From: CAYJBH01 sp964368625
GTDB lineage: Bacteria; Bacillota; Clostridia; Oscillospirales; Ruminococcaceae
Direction of reading: 5' to 3'
Assembly (NCBI GenBank): GCA_964368625.1
Contig: CAYJBH010000005.1
Location: 43,920 to 107,919, forward strand
Length of the DNA: 64,000 bases
Program-made: the position numbers and the translations under genes
Notes under the pieces: generated by a model
Databases searched by the model: none
Told to the model about the DNA's origin: nothing
What the model saw: only the letters and a program-made list of their open reading frames with translations
Part shown: in pieces, positions 17,261 to 25,110 of the stretch
Position numbering within the stretch: the first letter of the stretch is position 1
How the letters are laid out: each line of letters opens with the position of its first letter

Positions 17261-19750
17261 TTATGCGTTTTCTTTATTATATCTGTTTGCTTCAGAATTT
17301 TGTTTTTTTGTTGATAGCAGAGCTATAGTTATCTGTATAACTGCTATTACCGCCATCCAGAAGGTCCAGCTATCGATGAAAGCCATCTTTAGTGTCATGT
17401 CCTGGGTAAGTAGGAATAGTATTATTGATGCTAATGCAACTACTATGCTTATTACACGGGGGAGAATTCTGCGTTTTTGGGTTGTTTCTCCTTCTACGTT
17501 CTCCTCCTTCTTTCTTCCTAAAACATAACCAATAAGTAACGCTATTGATAGAAGAGTTGTAAAGAATGCAAGCAGTAGGTTAATAAGTGCCCAGCTACCC
17601 TTTTCGGTTGCAAGGGGTACATCGCCATCGTCGATATTTAGCAGGCTATCGTCGATAACATCTTCAACCTCTGTTTGGTTATCAAGCGGTATTGTATCAT
17701 CTTCGATGTTTGTTGTATCATCATCTTCCGGCTCGCTTACCTCTTCTTCCGGTTCGGTTATTTCTACTTCCGGTTCAGTTACAGCCTCTTCCGGTGCTAC
17801 TACGCTTGGAGGAACAATTACATCAGGTATTATCGGTAGTTCAACTATATCTAGATATCCTTCGTTAACGGTAACGGTGTAGTTACTGTTCGAAACGATT
17901 TTAGCGGATATATAGTATCTTCCTGGTGCTTCACCGGTAGTACGGCTTAAGGTGTAATCTATTTTATCGCTTCCCTGTAGGTCGTTAAAGCTTGCACTAA
18001 ATGTTGGATCGGAAGTTCCTACCGTTTTACTATAACTAAAAATGTTAAGTATTACGGGACGCTTTTCTATCGTTGAGGTTACCGTGGTTGTTGCTGTAGT
18101 ATAACCGCGCAATGTTGCACGTATTTCAACAGTATAGTCTCCTGCGTTTGTTATCTTGGGTAATGTTTCTGAAAATACACCTCCATTGATACTATATTCA
18201 ATTTTGGCGTCTTTAATTGATGCTGTTACATCGCTTATCGATGGGTGCTCATTTGCATTATATGTTTCATTTATTCCGTTTGCCGAAATGCTGAGCCCCG
18301 TTAATTCAGTAATGGTGAAGTTTGCATTATCTGCAGTTAAGGTATAGTTTTTAAGTGCTGCATTATTCTGCAGGCTTAAAAGCGCTGATTGGTTAATCTT
18401 TACAGAGTATTGACCCGGTAAAGCAGTTGCTAAATCCGTTACAGCTACATTCTTTTCGTCAAATGCATCAAACAACGGTGTGGTATTTGCAAGAAGGTTG
18501 TTTATCGCGCTCTCATCTGTGAGAGATTTTGGCCCGCTTAAATCGTTAACGGCGGGTATTGTATAAGAAATAGTTGAGATGCTTCCGTAAGGATAGTGAT
18601 GTGAGATGACTGGTAATAATAAAAGCGGCGCCTTGTTAATAGTTACACTAACTGTTGTGGTTATTTCGGTAAAGCGCGGTGCGGTTGCCTTTACCGTTAC
18701 CGTGTAGTTACCGGCATTAACAAGATCTGGTTTTTCGTTTGAGTACGCTCCGCCGTTAACGCTATATTGATAGGTGAGTCCTGTTATAACATCGCCTGCC
18801 CATGAGGCTGATTGTGCGGTTGGCCAGGTTATTGAATTGGTATGTGATTGCGCATTATATGTTGAGGTGTAGCTAGCATTATTAATTGTCCAGTTCATTA
18901 ATTTATATGGCATCCAGATTGCATAAAGGTGCCAGTCTACATCTATCTTTCCAAGGCCTTCCCCTTCTAGATACTGTGCCGTTCCGGCAACAGGTGATGG
19001 GTTCCAACCTAATAAATAATAATTTTCTGGGGTGCTAAAGCCTGTTTGTATTAATGTTGCTGCATTTGCAAGCTCTTCATTTTTATACTCTTTTGGATCT
19101 TGATAGCTACTGTTGCTTAAGCCGGAAGATGCAGGATAATTGCTATAATAGCTGATAGTATGTGCTTCATCAGCAGCTGCTGCAGCTTCTAAAGAAAAAG
19201 TAAGCGGTGCATCTAGCTCATCGTTTTCATCCGTAGCGTCCTCAGTTAACACCTCGGTTGATTCCTCGGTTGTTGGCTCGCTTGTATCAGGCTCTGTTTT
19301 TTCGGTTTCTGTTGAATCCGGATTTGAAGTATCAGGCTCTGTTGCATCCGGTTCTGTTGCTTCAGGTTCACTTGTGTCAGGCTCTGTTGAATCCGGGTTA
19401 CTAGTGTCAGGCTCTGATGCGTCGGGTTCACTTGGTGCCGTTGTTGGTGCTTCCGGTGTTGGTTCAACCGGTGCCGGGGTTGGTTCAACCGGTGCCGGGG
19501 TTGGTTCAGCCGGTGCCGGTGTTGGTTCAGCCGGAGCCGGGGTTGGTTCAGCCGGTGCCGGTGTTGTTGCCTCCGACATTGGCTGTTCTGAGGTGCTAGT
19601 TTGCGTTTGTGCAAAAATGTTGACCTGGAATAAAGTACATAGGATTGCAACTGCAAGCACAATCGATAAAACTCTATTTCTCCAGTTTTTTCTTCTTAAC
19701 TCCGGAATAGCTTTCTCATTTTCGTAGCTCTTCCAATATCTCTGGTTCAT
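17261..19750 (-). CDS. Large MBG-repeat surface protein with Pro-rich and acidic stalk
   Basis: A secreted or surface-anchored protein of 829 residues. An N-terminal basic stretch and hydrophobic segment (RVLSIVLAVAILCTLFQVNIFAQ) form a long signal sequence. Then come a Pro-Ala-Glu-Pro-Thr repeat (about residues 59-105), an acidic SEPDTSNPDST-like stalk (to about 175), and a Listeria-Bacteroides (InlB B)-type repeat ending GWNP...DWHLYAIW. Several Ig-like/MBG domains follow (about 290-650). The C-terminus has another acidic linker and three hydrophobic segments (about 717-742 and 760-820); no LPxTG motif is seen, so anchoring is by membrane insertion. The ATG at 19750 follows AAAGGA by 9 bases; the GTG at 19768 is rejected. 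Likely role: adhesion or stalk. The promoter carries SARP-like repeats. Confidence 0.85.
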   Translation of the reverse strand: MNQRYWKSYENEKAIPELRRKNWRNRVLSIVLAVAILCTLFQVNIFAQTQTSTSEQPMSEATTPAPAEPTPAPAEPTPAPAEPTPAPVEPTPAPVEPTPEAPTTAPSEPDASEPDTSNPDSTEPDTSEPEATEPDATEPDTSNPDSTETEKTEPDTSEPTTEESTEVLTEDATDENDELDAPLTFSLEAAAAADEAHTISYYSNYPASSGLSNSSYQDPKEYKNEELANAATLIQTGFSTPENYYLLGWNPSPVAGTAQYLEGEGLGKIDVDWHLYAIWMPYKLMNWTINNASYTSTYNAQSHTNSITWPTAQSASWAGDVITGLTYQYSVNGGAYSNEKPDLVNAGNYTVTVKATAPRFTEITTTVSVTINKAPLLLLPVISHHYPYGSISTISYTIPAVNDLSGPKSLTDESAINNLLANTTPLFDAFDEKNVAVTDLATALPGQYSVKINQSALLSLQNNAALKNYTLTADNANFTITELTGLSISANGINETYNANEHPSISDVTASIKDAKIEYSINGGVFSETLPKITNAGDYTVEIRATLRGYTTATTTVTSTIEKRPVILNIFSYSKTVGTSDPTFSASFNDLQGSDKIDYTLSRTTGEAPGRYYISAKIVSNSNYTVTVNEGYLDIVELPIIPDVIVPPSVVAPEEAVTEPEVEITEPEEEVSEPEDDDTTNIEDDTIPLDNQTEVEDVIDDSLLNIDDGDVPLATEKGSWALINLLLAFFTTLLSIALLIGYVLGRKKEENVEGETTQKRRILPRVISIVVALASIILFLLTQDMTLKMAFIDSWTFWMAVIAVIQITIALLSTKKQNSEANRYNKENA

Positions 19751-19882
19751 CTTTTTGTGTCCTTTCACTTTCTGTTTTTCTTTACCTTACGAAGCTTTTC
19801 TTATTTAGCAAATTTTAGTAACGGCTTATGCTTCCTTTATTAAAATTCGCTTTTAGCAATCTCAACCTTTTGCTTTGTCTTA

Positions 19883-19970
19883 ATTATATATACTTGCGGT
19901 CTCAAAAACAGTCTCATTTTCACTTTAACATATACCAAATTTACTAAATCCAGTCTCAATAGCGGTCTCA
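19883..19970 (-). promoter_or_regulatory. Surface-protein promoter with paired 12-bp direct repeats (putative SARP sites)
   Basis: On the minus strand TGAGAC occurs four times in two pairs: complements at 19965-19970 and 19953-19958, then 19911-19916 and 19899-19904. Members of each pair are 12 bases apart. A -10 TATAAT (complement of 19883-19888) lies about 8-10 bases after the last repeat, and no TTGACA-like -35 is present. SARP activators are known to bind direct repeats at about 11-bp spacing ending roughly 8 bp from the -10, in place of the -35. A SARP gene lies at 20651-21868. The rest of 19769-20133 holds only this region and the terminator at 20041. Confidence 0.6.
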
Positions 19971-20040
19971 TTTCTTATGTTTTGCCATACATTTTTAATT
20001 TTTGCTGTTTTAGGTGATATTTTCCTCAAGAAAATTTCCA

Positions 20041-20090
20041 AAAAAAATAAATCGACACCGCCCAACTAATTAGGTAGCATCGACTTATTT
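20041..20090 (-). terminator. Terminator downstream of the small membrane-anchored protein
   Basis: TCGA-flanked imperfect stem with arms AATAAATCGA (20046-20055) and TCGACTTATT (20080-20089). On the minus strand the mismatch becomes a G-U pair and the hairpin is followed by a run of seven T. It is 44 bases after the stop codon at 20134. Confidence 0.65.
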
Positions 20091-20133
20091 TATTATGTTT
20101 TACTATTCTTTCTGCTTGTTTTCTCTATTTTGC

Positions 20134-20529
20134 TTATTTTGTATCATCCAAAAGTTGAATTCTCACTACTTTTTCAATATTTGCAGGATCGCTTTCTGCT
20201 ATAAGGCCGGTAAAGGTTATCGCTATTAAATCTCCCTCATCAAACTCATCTATAGTCATTGGAGTGCTCCTCCACTCCAGTTCAGTTTCTGCTTCAGCTA
20301 TACTAAAGTTAAATGCACCCCTATAGTTAATATCGTTAACCGAAATGCCATCTACAGAAAATCGAGTATCTTCGATGGCAGTAATCTCTGCATAAAAAGT
20401 TTCTGTTTGCATATCGGAATATACATTCTCTGCCCTATCATAAGCCACATTATAACCAATATAATAAAAGCCTATAGAGAAAATCATTATTAATAAACAG
20501 CTTAACATCCAGTACTTTAGGCTCTTCAC
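20134..20529 (-). CDS. Small membrane-anchored protein of unknown function
   Basis: A 131-residue protein I do not recognise. Residues 7-27 are hydrophobic (WMLSCLLIMIFSIGFYYIGYNVAYD), giving one N-terminal membrane anchor or uncleaved signal. The exported remainder is acidic and beta-rich (FYAEITAIEDTRFSVDGISVNDINYRGAFNFSI) with a later DEGDLIAITFTGLIAESDPANIEKVVRIQLL. This resembles small OB-fold exported proteins such as the YobA/DUF3221 type, in which a GD.V.V..G strand is followed by I..I..I. It lies between the SARP gene and the surface-protein gene on the same strand, about 120 bases after the former. A role in the same surface system is only inferred from position. Confidence 0.7.
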   Translation of the reverse strand: MKSLKYWMLSCLLIMIFSIGFYYIGYNVAYDRAENVYSDMQTETFYAEITAIEDTRFSVDGISVNDINYRGAFNFSIAEAETELEWRSTPMTIDEFDEGDLIAITFTGLIAESDPANIEKVVRIQLLDDTK

Positions 20530-20650
20530 GCTTTTTCTCCTAACACTAGTATAAACACAAGCCTTTTTGCTTTGTTTTTCAAATTAAATTTTGTTTTTTG
20601 TTCAAAAGGCGCCATTATAACGCTGAATTTACGGCTAAAGCACACCTTTT

Positions 20651-21868
20651 TTACAGTATAATTTCTTCACGAAAATGTTGAAGATCGGTGCAACAAAACT
20701 TTAACCTTAAAGAGCGCATTTTAGGTATGTTATGAAAATGTGCTCTAACACGAGAGGTTATGCCTTGACAACATTCCTCATCGCTATCCTTTAATAAAAC
20801 CACAAACTGGCTTGCACTGTAACGAGCAAAAACGTCGCCGCTATGCAGGGATGCTCGCATACTTTTTCTTAGATATTGGCTAATTCCATCAAGGCGTGGA
20901 CTTATTGGAAAAGCTTCTCCATCTTCATCAAACACGGTACAGAGAATAAGCCTAATACTGCTATCCTTACCCATTACGCCCATTAACATGGCCTGGTATA
21001 TATGCGAAAACTCATATAGGCCACATTCATGTGCGTTTTCAAAAACCTCTGACTTACAAAGGCTTTCGTGAACCTGATCAATGTCCTGCGCAGTAGTCTC
21101 ATTTTCTAACGTTAGCGTTTTCATCAGCTCAAGAAGACTTGGTGGCGGCTGCAAACCAAGATCACTTAGTAGCCGGGCACATACCGTATCGTAAACATGA
21201 AAAGCACGGTTAAAGTGCTTACATTCGTAAAGCGCTTTAATATATGCTAAGTAAACATCCTCTCTATGTGGATATAGCCCAAATGCCTGTGCCAGCTCGT
21301 CTAGCACCTCCTGGTAACAACCCTGCTCCTCCACAAGTATTAATAACTTGTTTAGAAACATAAAATATTGATTTTCTAAAAACGCCAGCTGCTCGCTAAC
21401 CCAATAATCACTTAACAAGCCACCTAAGAACGCCCCTCTATATAACGTTAACGCCTGTTTGCAAGCTTCAAAACTATCGGCTTCGTCGAGGCTATCCAAC
21501 ATCTGAAAGCAAACATTAAAGGCTTCTAAATCGCTAACACAGTTTAGGCGCAGATGATAGGCGTCATCCTCAAAAACAACCGCCTCTTCATCCTCTTCAA
21601 CAAGGCCGTTTTCGCGTAATATTTTGCGTAATCGATAGATAAGGTTTTTACATACAGCCTTTGGGTTTTCCAGTTCATCTACATCTAATATAGAATTCAC
21701 CAACAGCTCAGTGCTTGCCTTGCGCTGTGGCCTACATAGTAGAAACACCATAAGTTGCAAGGCCTTGTTCGTTTTTAGCTTGCTTTCTCTAAATATCTCT
21801 TTGTTTCCCAAACGCATGCTAAAGCCGCCAAACACGCTAACCCTTATCGTTCTGTCGTCTGTCGTCAT
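20651..21868 (-). CDS. SARP/BTAD-type transcriptional activator with degenerate GGDEF-like C-terminus
   Basis: A 405-residue regulator. Residues 7-100 form an OmpR-type winged helix (RVSVFGGFSMRLGNKEI; KALQLMVFLLCRPQRKAS; NLIYRLRKILRENGL). Residues 110-255 form the bacterial transcriptional activation domain of helical TPR-like repeats (DLEAFNVCFQMLDSLDEADS; YRGAFLGGLLSDYWVSEQLAFLE; ALYECKHFNRAFHVYDTVCARLLSDLGLQPPPSL). Residues 280-400 look like a decayed GGDEF domain: LRKSMRASLHSGDVFARYSASQFVVLLKD keeps the fold pattern, but the GGDEF loop reads YSASQF, so it cannot make c-di-GMP. SARPs activate transcription from direct repeats, and such repeats precede the surface-protein gene. The start ATG follows GGGGGTGA. 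Confidence 0.88.
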   Translation of the reverse strand: MTTDDRTIRVSVFGGFSMRLGNKEIFRESKLKTNKALQLMVFLLCRPQRKASTELLVNSILDVDELENPKAVCKNLIYRLRKILRENGLVEEDEEAVVFEDDAYHLRLNCVSDLEAFNVCFQMLDSLDEADSFEACKQALTLYRGAFLGGLLSDYWVSEQLAFLENQYFMFLNKLLILVEEQGCYQEVLDELAQAFGLYPHREDVYLAYIKALYECKHFNRAFHVYDTVCARLLSDLGLQPPPSLLELMKTLTLENETTAQDIDQVHESLCKSEVFENAHECGLYEFSHIYQAMLMGVMGKDSSIRLILCTVFDEDGEAFPISPRLDGISQYLRKSMRASLHSGDVFARYSASQFVVLLKDSDEECCQGITSRVRAHFHNIPKMRSLRLKFCCTDLQHFREEIIL

Positions 21869-21920
21869 TATGTTTTCACCCCCTATGCTTGGGTAATATA
21901 GCTTTATCCTTATAATAATT

Positions 21921-21948
21921 ATTATAACCTAATATTTTAAAAAAACAA
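21921..21948 (-). promoter_or_regulatory. Possible promoter of the SARP gene
   Basis: On the minus strand a TTGTTT -35 (complement of 21943-21948), a 16-base spacer and a consensus TATAAT -10 (complement of 21921-21926) lie about 55 bases ahead of the start codon. The weak -35 makes this tentative. Confidence 0.4.
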
Positions 21949-21967
21949 CCTTTCATTACAAATTAGT

Positions 21968-21996
21968 TTGACTTTAAGCTGTAAAAGAATTAAAAT
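21968..21996 (+). promoter_or_regulatory. Promoter of the rhodanese gene
   Basis: TTGACT at 21968-21973, a 17-base spacer and TAAAAT at 21991-21996. This predicts transcription from about 22003 and a leader of roughly 60 bases to the rhodanese start. Confidence 0.6.
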
Positions 21997-22064
21997 ATTA
22001 ATAAGGTAATTGTTAGGTGAAAAATAAAAATTATTTTCATCTATAATGAAGGGAGATACTAATC

Positions 22065-22376
22065 ATGTTATCATTTCTTAAAAAAAACGAATTTAATGTT
22101 AACGACATCGATGATGTAATTAACGATATTAACCTTATCGATGTTAGGGAGGAGCATGAGCATAAGGCCGACAGCATTAAAGGCAGCATAAACATCCCGA
22201 TGAATAAACTAATGGATAACCCCTCCGAATATCTGAGTATGGACAAAGAATACCACATTATTTGTCTTGGAGCTGTTAGAAGTGCTAAGGTGGTAGATGT
22301 TTTAAAGAAGGCAGGCTATATGGCGGTTAACGTTGGCGGAGGCATGAGGGCATACACCGGAAAATATCGAGCATAA
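22065..22376 (+). CDS. Single-domain rhodanese-like protein
   Basis: A 103-residue cytoplasmic rhodanese-homology protein, in which an active-site cysteine carries a persulfide sulfur. The fold is evident from INLIDVREEHEHKADSIKGSINIPMNKL and the active loop IICLGAVRSAKVVDVLKKAG, where the Cys is near residue 67 and GAVRSA matches the usual CxxGxRS pattern. The C-terminal VNVGGGMRAYTGKY is also typical. It has its own promoter, a GGGAG ribosome site and a terminator directly after it, so it is monocistronic. Sulfur acceptor unknown. Confidence 0.9.
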   Translation: MLSFLKKNEFNVNDIDDVINDINLIDVREEHEHKADSIKGSINIPMNKLMDNPSEYLSMDKEYHIICLGAVRSAKVVDVLKKAGYMAVNVGGGMRAYTGKYRA

Positions 22377-22378
22377 AT

Positions 22379-22419
22379 AAAAGGTGCACACGGAAAATTA
22401 AAAGCTGTGTGCACCTTTT
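22379..22419. terminator. Bidirectional terminator between rhodanese and VOR/KOR genes
   Basis: A perfect 13-bp inverted repeat, AAAAGGTGCACAC at 22379-22391 and GTGTGCACCTTTT at 22407-22419. T runs on both strands let it end both convergent transcripts. Confidence 0.9.
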
Positions 22420-22429
22420 ATATGTATAT

Positions 22430-22963
22430 TTACAAACTCATACCAAGTTTAATTGCCCTCATGTTAGGCTCAAGCAGATGTTTTTTGCTTGCCGGAACAC
22501 TTTTTAAGATGGCCTTTTCAACTGTTTCAATGCTTGCAATTGTTGTTTCTTTCAGCGCCTTTCCCAGCAAAATAATGTTGGTGAGGCTGGCTAAATCGTT
22601 ATCGTTAGAAAGCTTTGTTGCCGGAATATTGAAAAAATTAATATCCTCTCTTGTTGGAACCTGAGGAATTAACGAGCTATCGGCGATAACCGTTCCTCCG
22701 GGCACTACCATATCAATAAACTTATCATACGACGGTGTATTCATAACAATTAGTATGTTTGGATTAGTTACCAGCGGAGAGCCTATAGTTTTATCCGATA
22801 TACAGATGCTACAGTTAGCCGTACCTCCACGCATCTCGGGTCCATATGACGGTAGCCAGGTAACCTCGTGGTTATCGATAAGGCCACAATAGCTTAAAAC
22901 CTTTCCGGTAAATAAAACGCCCTGACCGCCGAATCCGGCAACAACAATATTTAAATCCTCCAT
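22430..22963 (-). CDS. 2-oxoacid:ferredoxin oxidoreductase, gamma subunit
   Basis: The 177-residue gamma subunit (CoA-interacting domain) of a four-subunit 2-oxoacid:ferredoxin oxidoreductase, cytoplasmic and oxygen-sensitive. Family signatures are NIVVAGFGGQGVLFTGKVLSYCG at the N-terminus, TWLPSYGPEMRGGTANCSICIS near residue 38, and LLGKALKETTIASIETVEKAI. The complex oxidatively decarboxylates branched-chain or other 2-oxoacids to acyl-CoA, reducing ferredoxin, or runs in reverse. It is the last gene of the run, directly abutting the beta-subunit gene (its ATG overlaps that gene's stop by one base). The alpha subunit resembles VorB, favouring a 3-methyl-2-oxobutanoate substrate, though KOR activity cannot be excluded. 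Confidence 0.93.
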   Translation of the reverse strand: MEDLNIVVAGFGGQGVLFTGKVLSYCGLIDNHEVTWLPSYGPEMRGGTANCSICISDKTIGSPLVTNPNILIVMNTPSYDKFIDMVVPGGTVIADSSLIPQVPTREDINFFNIPATKLSNDNDLASLTNIILLGKALKETTIASIETVEKAILKSVPASKKHLLEPNMRAIKLGMSL

Positions 22964-23721
22964 TATTTACCGCCCTCCTTTGCATCCCTATCCTTATAAA
23001 TACCTAAAGGATAATAAGGCATCATATCTGTTTCGATCCATTTCATGGATTCCGTTGGGGTTAACCCCCAGTTTGTTGGGCAACTTGAAAGCACCTCAAC
23101 AATGGAAAAGCCCTTTTTATCCTGCTGATTTTTAAACGCCTTTTTAATGGCAGCCTTTGCTTTTCTTATGGCGGCAATATTATGCATAGAAACCCTCTCG
23201 GCATAATGCACACCGTCTAATGTGCTTAGCATTTCGCAAACTCTTATGGGATATCCTGCCGTGTTTACATCTCTACCATAGGGAGAGGTTTGTGTTGTTT
23301 GCGAGGGCAACGTTGTTGGTGCCATCTGACCGCCTGTCATCCCATAAATGGCATTGTTTACAAATATAACAACCATGTTTTCACCACGCATTGCTGCATG
23401 AACCGTCTCGGCGGTTCCAATTGCGGCAAGATCGCCATCGCCCTGATAGGTAAACACTATGCTATCCGGATTCGCACGTTTAATTCCGGTTGCAACGGCA
23501 GGCGCTCTTCCATGAGGAGCCTGAATCATATCGCAGTTAAAGTAGTTATATGCAAAAACCGAACAGCCCACCGGAGCAACACCGATAGCCTTACCAAGCA
23601 GATCAAGTTCTACCAGTGATTCGGCAACAAGTTTATGTATAATTCCATGTGTACATCCGGGACAGTAGTGCATCGGTGAATCGGTTAATCCGACACTTTT
23701 TTCATAAACAACCTTGCTCAT
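22963..23721 (-). CDS. 2-oxoacid:ferredoxin oxidoreductase, beta subunit (TPP-binding)
   Basis: The 252-residue beta subunit that binds thiamine pyrophosphate. The TPP motif runs from the GDGDLAAIG segment near residue 97 to NNAIYGMTGGQMAPTT near 127. CPGCTHGIIHKL near residue 20 and APVGCSVF are conserved in this subunit, and the short size and ending fit the VorA/KorB class rather than pyruvate oxidoreductase. Start and stop codons of this gene overlap its neighbours by single bases, indicating tight coupling of subunit synthesis. It pairs with the alpha product to form the catalytic core. Confidence 0.93.
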   Translation of the reverse strand: MSKVVYEKSVGLTDSPMHYCPGCTHGIIHKLVAESLVELDLLGKAIGVAPVGCSVFAYNYFNCDMIQAPHGRAPAVATGIKRANPDSIVFTYQGDGDLAAIGTAETVHAAMRGENMVVIFVNNAIYGMTGGQMAPTTLPSQTTQTSPYGRDVNTAGYPIRVCEMLSTLDGVHYAERVSMHNIAAIRKAKAAIKKAFKNQQDKKGFSIVEVLSSCPTNWGLTPTESMKWIETDMMPYYPLGIYKDRDAKEGGK

Positions 23722-24788
23722 TACCTAACACCTCCCGTGATTTTTTCTATCTGCTGTAGCACCTCTGCCGGAGTTGGAACAATTCCTCCGGTTCTTCCAA
23801 AGAAGCTAACCTCACAATCCTTTTCAACCGTTAAACGAACATCGTCTACCATCTGGCCCATACTCATCTCTAGAGTTAATATGTTTTTAACTTTTTTAGA
23901 AATATTGTTAAGCTGTTTTTTTGGAAATGGCCAAAGTGTAATTGGTCTTAACAGGCCTACCTTTAGTCCATTTTCCCTTGCCGTATTAACTGCACTGTGT
24001 GCCACCCTGGAGGCCGCACCGTAAGCCACTATAACAATATCGGCATCATCGGTTAGATACTCCTCGCACAGCGAATGATTTTCCTCTATTTCGGCATATC
24101 TCTCATATCGTTCTATAATAGTTTTCTCAAGGGCTGCCGCCTGAAGATGAAGTGATGTTACTATTAACGGATCTCTCTCACCCTTCGTTCCTGTTAGTGC
24201 CCATGGTTTTTCGTGTTTTGTTACCTCGCGCTCCGGGAACTCTACCGGTTCCATCATCTGTCCTAAAAGACCATCACCTAAAATAAGCGCCGGCATTCTG
24301 TATCTCTCGGCGAGATCGAAGGCATTAAACACGGTATCCACCATCTCCTGAACGGTACATGGTGCAAAAACAAGCACATGAAAATCGCCATGTCCCGGTG
24401 CCTTTGTTGCCTGATAGTAATCTGCCTGCGAGGGTTGAATGCCTCCTAGGCCTGGGCCGCCACGCTGAATATTGATAATAACGCAGGGAATGTCTGAACC
24501 TGCAAGATATGATATCGCCTCTGATTTTAGCGATATTCCCGGTGATGACGAGCTGGTCATGGCACGAACGCCTGCTGCTCCGGCACCTAAAACCATATTT
24601 GCCGCCGCTATCTCAGATTCTGCCTGAAGATATGTTCCACCAACTTTAGGTAACCTGCGCGACATATATGCGTTAATCTCTGTTTGCGGCGTAATGGGGT
24701 ATCCGAAAAAGTGCTTACAACCGGCCTGTATTGCCGCTTCTGCTAAAGCCTCGTTGCCCTTCATAAGAATTCTCTCTGATATTGCCAT
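23721..24788 (-). CDS. 2-oxoacid:ferredoxin oxidoreductase, alpha subunit (VorB-like)
   Basis: The 355-residue alpha subunit containing the pyrimidine-binding half-site for TPP and the C-terminal transketolase-like domain. Motifs include HFFGYPITPQTEINAYMSRRLP near residue 26, QAESEIAAANMVLGAGAAGVRAMTSSSSPGISL near 55, IINIQRGGPGLGG and the C-terminal MGQMVDDVRL. The wording and length match 3-methyl-2-oxobutanoate dehydrogenase subunit VorB. It follows the ferredoxin gene by 6 bases. In fermenting Clostridia such enzymes convert amino-acid-derived 2-oxoacids to acyl-CoA with ferredoxin reduction. Confidence 0.93.
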   Translation of the reverse strand: MAISERILMKGNEALAEAAIQAGCKHFFGYPITPQTEINAYMSRRLPKVGGTYLQAESEIAAANMVLGAGAAGVRAMTSSSSPGISLKSEAISYLAGSDIPCVIINIQRGGPGLGGIQPSQADYYQATKAPGHGDFHVLVFAPCTVQEMVDTVFNAFDLAERYRMPALILGDGLLGQMMEPVEFPEREVTKHEKPWALTGTKGERDPLIVTSLHLQAAALEKTIIERYERYAEIEENHSLCEEYLTDDADIVIVAYGAASRVAHSAVNTARENGLKVGLLRPITLWPFPKKQLNNISKKVKNILTLEMSMGQMVDDVRLTVEKDCEVSFFGRTGGIVPTPAEVLQQIEKITGGVR

Positions 24789-24794
24789 CGTTTC

Positions 24795-25007
24795 CTACTC
24801 CTTCTCTACCTTAATTGCACTGTCAGGACATACTATGGCACACATGCCACATGCAATACACGTCTCATTATCGGTGCATCTTGCAGGATTATAGCCCTTA
24901 GCGTTAAACCTTTGAGTGTCGATGGCCATTATCTTTTTTGGACATACCAACACGCAAAGCTCACATCCTTTGCATATCTCTTCCCTGACCGTAACCTTTT
25001 CTAACAT
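24795..25007 (-). CDS. 4Fe-4S ferredoxin-like delta subunit of the 2-oxoacid oxidoreductase
   Basis: A 70-residue protein with two classic 4Fe-4S motifs: CKGCELCVLVCPKK near residues 12-25 and CIACGMCAIVCPDSA near 49-63. It is the electron-transfer (delta) subunit passing electrons from the catalytic core to free ferredoxin. It is the first of the four contiguous subunit genes. A weak ribosome site (CGGAGC) precedes the ATG, and an AT-rich hairpin at 25057-25090 separates it from the ATPase gene. Confidence 0.93.
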   Translation of the reverse strand: MLEKVTVREEICKGCELCVLVCPKKIMAIDTQRFNAKGYNPARCTDNETCIACGMCAIVCPDSAIKVEKE

Positions 25008-25056
25008 TTACAAGCTCCGTTCCGCCGCTTCGCATCGGCTTGTTTACTTATTTCTT

Positions 25057-25090
25057 AACCTTTATCATGCGAAGAAAAATAATAAAGGTT
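25057..25090 (-). terminator. Weak hairpin between the ATPase and ferredoxin genes
   Basis: AACCTTTAT at 25057-25065 pairs with ATAAAGGTT at 25082-25090. The stem is AT-rich and lacks a good T tract, so it may modulate rather than end transcription from the upstream ATPase gene. Confidence 0.4.
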
Positions 25091-25110
25091 TTGTAACTAT
25101 TGCAATCTGT

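Noticed and set aside
19246..19727. Repetitive ORFs in other frames of the Pro-rich region (Val/Gly/Ala- and Arg/Gln/His-rich)
   Set aside because: These arise from the low-complexity repeat of the real gene; no ribosome sites or domains.
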